The notes under the pieces were generated by a model. It did no database searches, was not told where the DNA came from, and saw only the letters and a program-made list of their open reading frames with translations. This document shows positions 55,514 to 64,000 of a stretch of 64,000 nucleotides of DNA, in pieces. The position numbers were made by a program, and so were the translations under genes. The stretch is from Rhyzopertha dominica (taxonomy: Eukaryota > Arthropoda > Insecta > Coleoptera > Bostrichidae): contig QCXZ01000001.1 of the NCBI GenBank assembly GCA_025024175.1, forward strand, positions 10,540,001-10,604,000, written 5' to 3'. Within the stretch, counting starts at the first letter, position 1; every line of letters starts with the position of its first letter.

Positions 55514-56915
55514 TTTACCGCCACTTCGACATAGAAACTTTCGTATTTTGACAGCTGTTCAACAATGACAGGTTCAGATCAGTTTTATTTTGAATGTATT
55601 TTTCAACAGCAAATCACATTTTACATATTCCACAGTTTATAACATTTTAGTCCCACAGAATTAAACTTCTTCACATTTGGGCATAATTATGACAAGTGAA
55701 ACGAACACTGAACACAGCATTTAAAGAAAGCATTTAGCATGTTTTTCTAACCTTAATAAAAAATATTAACAAGTTAGCAACATATCTGTATGTAGCTGCG
55801 TAAGTTGTTTATGGTAGCATTTGGAAATCTATGATTGAGCTATTTTGTAGGGGACTCCGAAAATACAAACAGTGTATGCGCATATACATCACATACTTAA
55901 ATTAGAGATTATGATCCTTGGAAACATATAAACAATTATCGTTATTGCATTTTGTAGGAATTTCTGGAATTTCAATAATTGAAAACATGGAATAAACTTA
56001 ATTTAATGGAATGCAAAAATACTAAAAATACCAAACCTTCCTGTTACAATGGGTTAAACGGCATATAACTAATGTTGCTACAATAATAAACTACCAATCA
56101 ACATAGTTCATTAAAAACAAACGAAACCTACACAAGATTAGACAACACTGCAGGTAGTTTATAACATTTTTAACAGGTAGTTTGATATAGCATAGAAATC
56201 ATATGAGAGATTTTAATTTCATTGTATGGATTTTCTCTGTTATAGTCAGAAATTGTAGATCTTTAAATTTCAACTGTTTTTACTGGTAACGTTTTGTTGT
56301 AGAAATCTAATGCATTGTTTTCATTAGTTTTAAATACAATCATTCGTTAAAGTTACGTGGAAATCAGGTGGTACGTTCACGACGACAAAAACCCATCACT
56401 GGCTGAGCTAACCCGTTTTGTTATGAATGCCCGTTACTATCCCCATGTACAAAAAAACTGGTAGCTTATTCGTTAGTGCCCATCACTAGTTTAAAATGCG
56501 CACAAACGTTTCATAGGGACTTTTGCTTGTCATGAACAGCTGACAAGTGACAGTGTCATATCTAACCTTAAACTGTCATTTAAATTTTAATTTAATAAGC
56601 ACGAAAACACAGGTAATCACAGTTCGTTCAGGTATAACTGTTAAAAATTCGTTTTCGTTTAGTCACTATTTACATTTGTATATTCGTATGATATTCTTTG
56701 TGGTAACCACCACCGGTATGACTAATCCCATTGTGTCGCCGATCTCGACCTTTTATCTGATGTGACATCTGTCTGCAACATCAACATCGAATCGTAATTT
56801 CCAGCATCATCAGCACCCTGTCCCCACAATCCACGTATAACACACATGAATATTCGCCAAATTCTAGTCAATTATGCACTTAATAACCTCGACCCAAGAC
56901 GACCGCAGTTGATAG

Positions 56916-62576
<5,661 letters not shown>

Positions 62577-63986
62577 CGTTTTGTACATATTTTAATTATT
62601 ATCTATCATATTGTATACCTAACAGTGTCCTACATGATTTACTTGTAATATACTTTAATTGAAAGTTTTGATTAATGATAGAGAACATGATTTTTTTTAC
62701 TGTATCTGGTATATGATGGTGTAATACACTTTAAAAGGTAAGTAGTTAAAAATATTTTAAATTTTGACACCGTTAAAAAAATTTTGATTTTGTTTGATGT
62801 TAAAATCTACTCATATCTCAGTCTTTGTACATACTTTAATGAAATTTGGAAGAAATTATCCTCTTACAGCTTATTATAATATGTAAAAATTTCTGATGGA
62901 TTCCTTAAGGCGGGGGTCTCGCAAACTTAAAAATTATTGTTGGTGAAACCCGCAAAGTTCTGAACAGGATGCCAAATGCGATTCTTCAAGAGGACGTGTA
63001 CCCAAATATGCTGACGTGTCTATAGTAAAACTGCACTATAACTGTCATTGGGATAGCGAACGAGGAGCGATTTATTGCTTTTACACTGTTATGCGGAACG
63101 CCAGAAAAAGGGTACCACGATATGATTACACACCTGCTCAAGAAAGGAACATTATGCTCAAATTCACTCTGATGAAATTTAGTTAGGCAGGCACTACTAA
63201 ACCCACGGTGGAGCTTGGTTTTGGAAAACGTTCTCATATTGACGAGACATAGGTATTTACAAACAATTGGAACTTAATGTGTTCTGGTAATCCCCAAAAA
63301 ACAAATCAAAATTGCGGGGCTAAAAGTAGCGGTCACAAACATATGCAATTTATGTATTTATACCGCACCGTATAATACCATTATGTCTTAAAAACTGATC
63401 CAACAATTTCCGTATTCGTTTCTTAGACTTCAAATGAATCCTAAGATTTACACTCTGTAGTTATATCTGGGAAAAAACGTAGCTTAAAAGTAATATATAA
63501 AAAACATCTAAAAAATTAGTGCAAACAAGAAATAACACCCGTGCTTTTACGTTTTCGATAATCATCACTGTAATAGATTTATTAGGTATATTGAAGTTAA
63601 AATTCTTTAAATGAAACAGTATCGTATGGCGCTGAAAATGACAAAATAAAGCCGAAATCGTTAGCATTTTTTATTAAAATAAGATAAATAATTTAAAATG
63701 ACGCGCGTCTTGCGCACCTGCCCCCATTATGTTATAATTTTAGATGTTACATATAACCTGTGAACAAACATTTTGAATACTGATAGTTAATACGATACAT
63801 ATAGGTAAACTCTGCATAGTAAAATGAATAATGGAATAAAATGTAGACATTTTTGATGTTGTAAATTACAAGCACGTAAATAAAATAAAAATATTACAAT
63901 ATAAGTAAATTAGTAATTTGTTAAAAAAAACAACTATTAATTTATTATGGTAGAGCTCCTCTTAAAATTGTCCATCATTCTTGTAT
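62577..63986. other. 3' flank of PI4KII and intergenic sequence
   Basis: The first few hundred bases are probably the PI4KII 3'UTR. No canonical AATAAA is close to the stop. Between about 62910 and 63260 there is a less AT-rich stretch with broken short frames (for example HYNCHWDSERGAIYCFY) that looks like decayed coding sequence, possibly a transposon. I cannot name it. Confidence 0.4.
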
Positions 63987-64000
63987 ACAGGGTGTTCACG
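63987..64000. mobile_element. Partial element end (CAGGGTGTTCACG) at window edge
   Basis: The window closes with TATACAGGGTGTTCACG. This is the same TA plus CAGGGTG start seen at the elements in this window, so another member probably begins here and continues outside. Confidence 0.45.

Overview
This is a eukaryotic, AT-rich, intron-bearing window with eight recognisable single-copy animal genes and a heavy load of decayed transposons. The gene set, the very short introns (several of 49-53 bp) and the transposon mix (mariner, piggyBac, hAT, Penelope, THAP-type, Helitron-like and LINE remnants) fit an insect genome. A beetle is my best guess, but this is inference and the sequence does not prove it. 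I see no rRNA, tRNA, CRISPR array or viral gene.

Layout. TFIIE alpha (+, 204-1430) is intronless in its coding part. Facing it is one very large gene on the minus strand (39162 to 3155), a DOCK-C family Rho-GTPase exchange factor (DOCK6/7/8, Drosophila Zir). I could rebuild it as 22 exons whose lengths add up to 2,035 codons with all splice phases agreeing. Its introns hold most of the transposons. Its start codon lies only 84 bp from that of a CCDC28-like gene on the plus strand (39247-40029). Downstream the genes are tightly packed: an XRN2-binding (XTBD) protein (-, 40556-40086), a POGLUT2/3 (KDELC) ER glucosyltransferase ending in NDEL (+, 41130-42849), ENY2 (-, 43286-42891), the Sin3-complex subunit SAP130 (+, 43892-54683) and type II phosphatidylinositol 4-kinase (+, 56964-62576). 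Two tail-to-tail pairs (CCDC28/XTBD and POGLUT/ENY2) have stop codons 41-56 bp apart, with poly(A) signals inside each other's territory.

The genes do not form one pathway. Three serve transcription (TFIIE alpha, ENY2 in SAGA/TREX-2, SAP130 in Sin3-HDAC), one serves nuclear RNA turnover (XTBD), two serve signalling or membrane traffic (DOCK, PI4KII), one serves Notch-type O-glucosylation (POGLUT) and one is a small coiled-coil protein (CCDC28).

The hunt found no convincing new protein system. The most interesting structure is repetitive. Several elements share CAGG-type ends flanked by TA, three of them nearly complete palindromes of about 0.85-1.2 kb lying in DOCK introns. Two long-TIR mariner copies have similar ends. 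There are clear nested insertions: hAT inside mariner with an 8-bp duplication, piggyBac inside Penelope at TTAA, and Penelope inside a LINE. Exon borders were set by eye from splice signals and reading frame. Family assignments are from remembered family features, not from a search.
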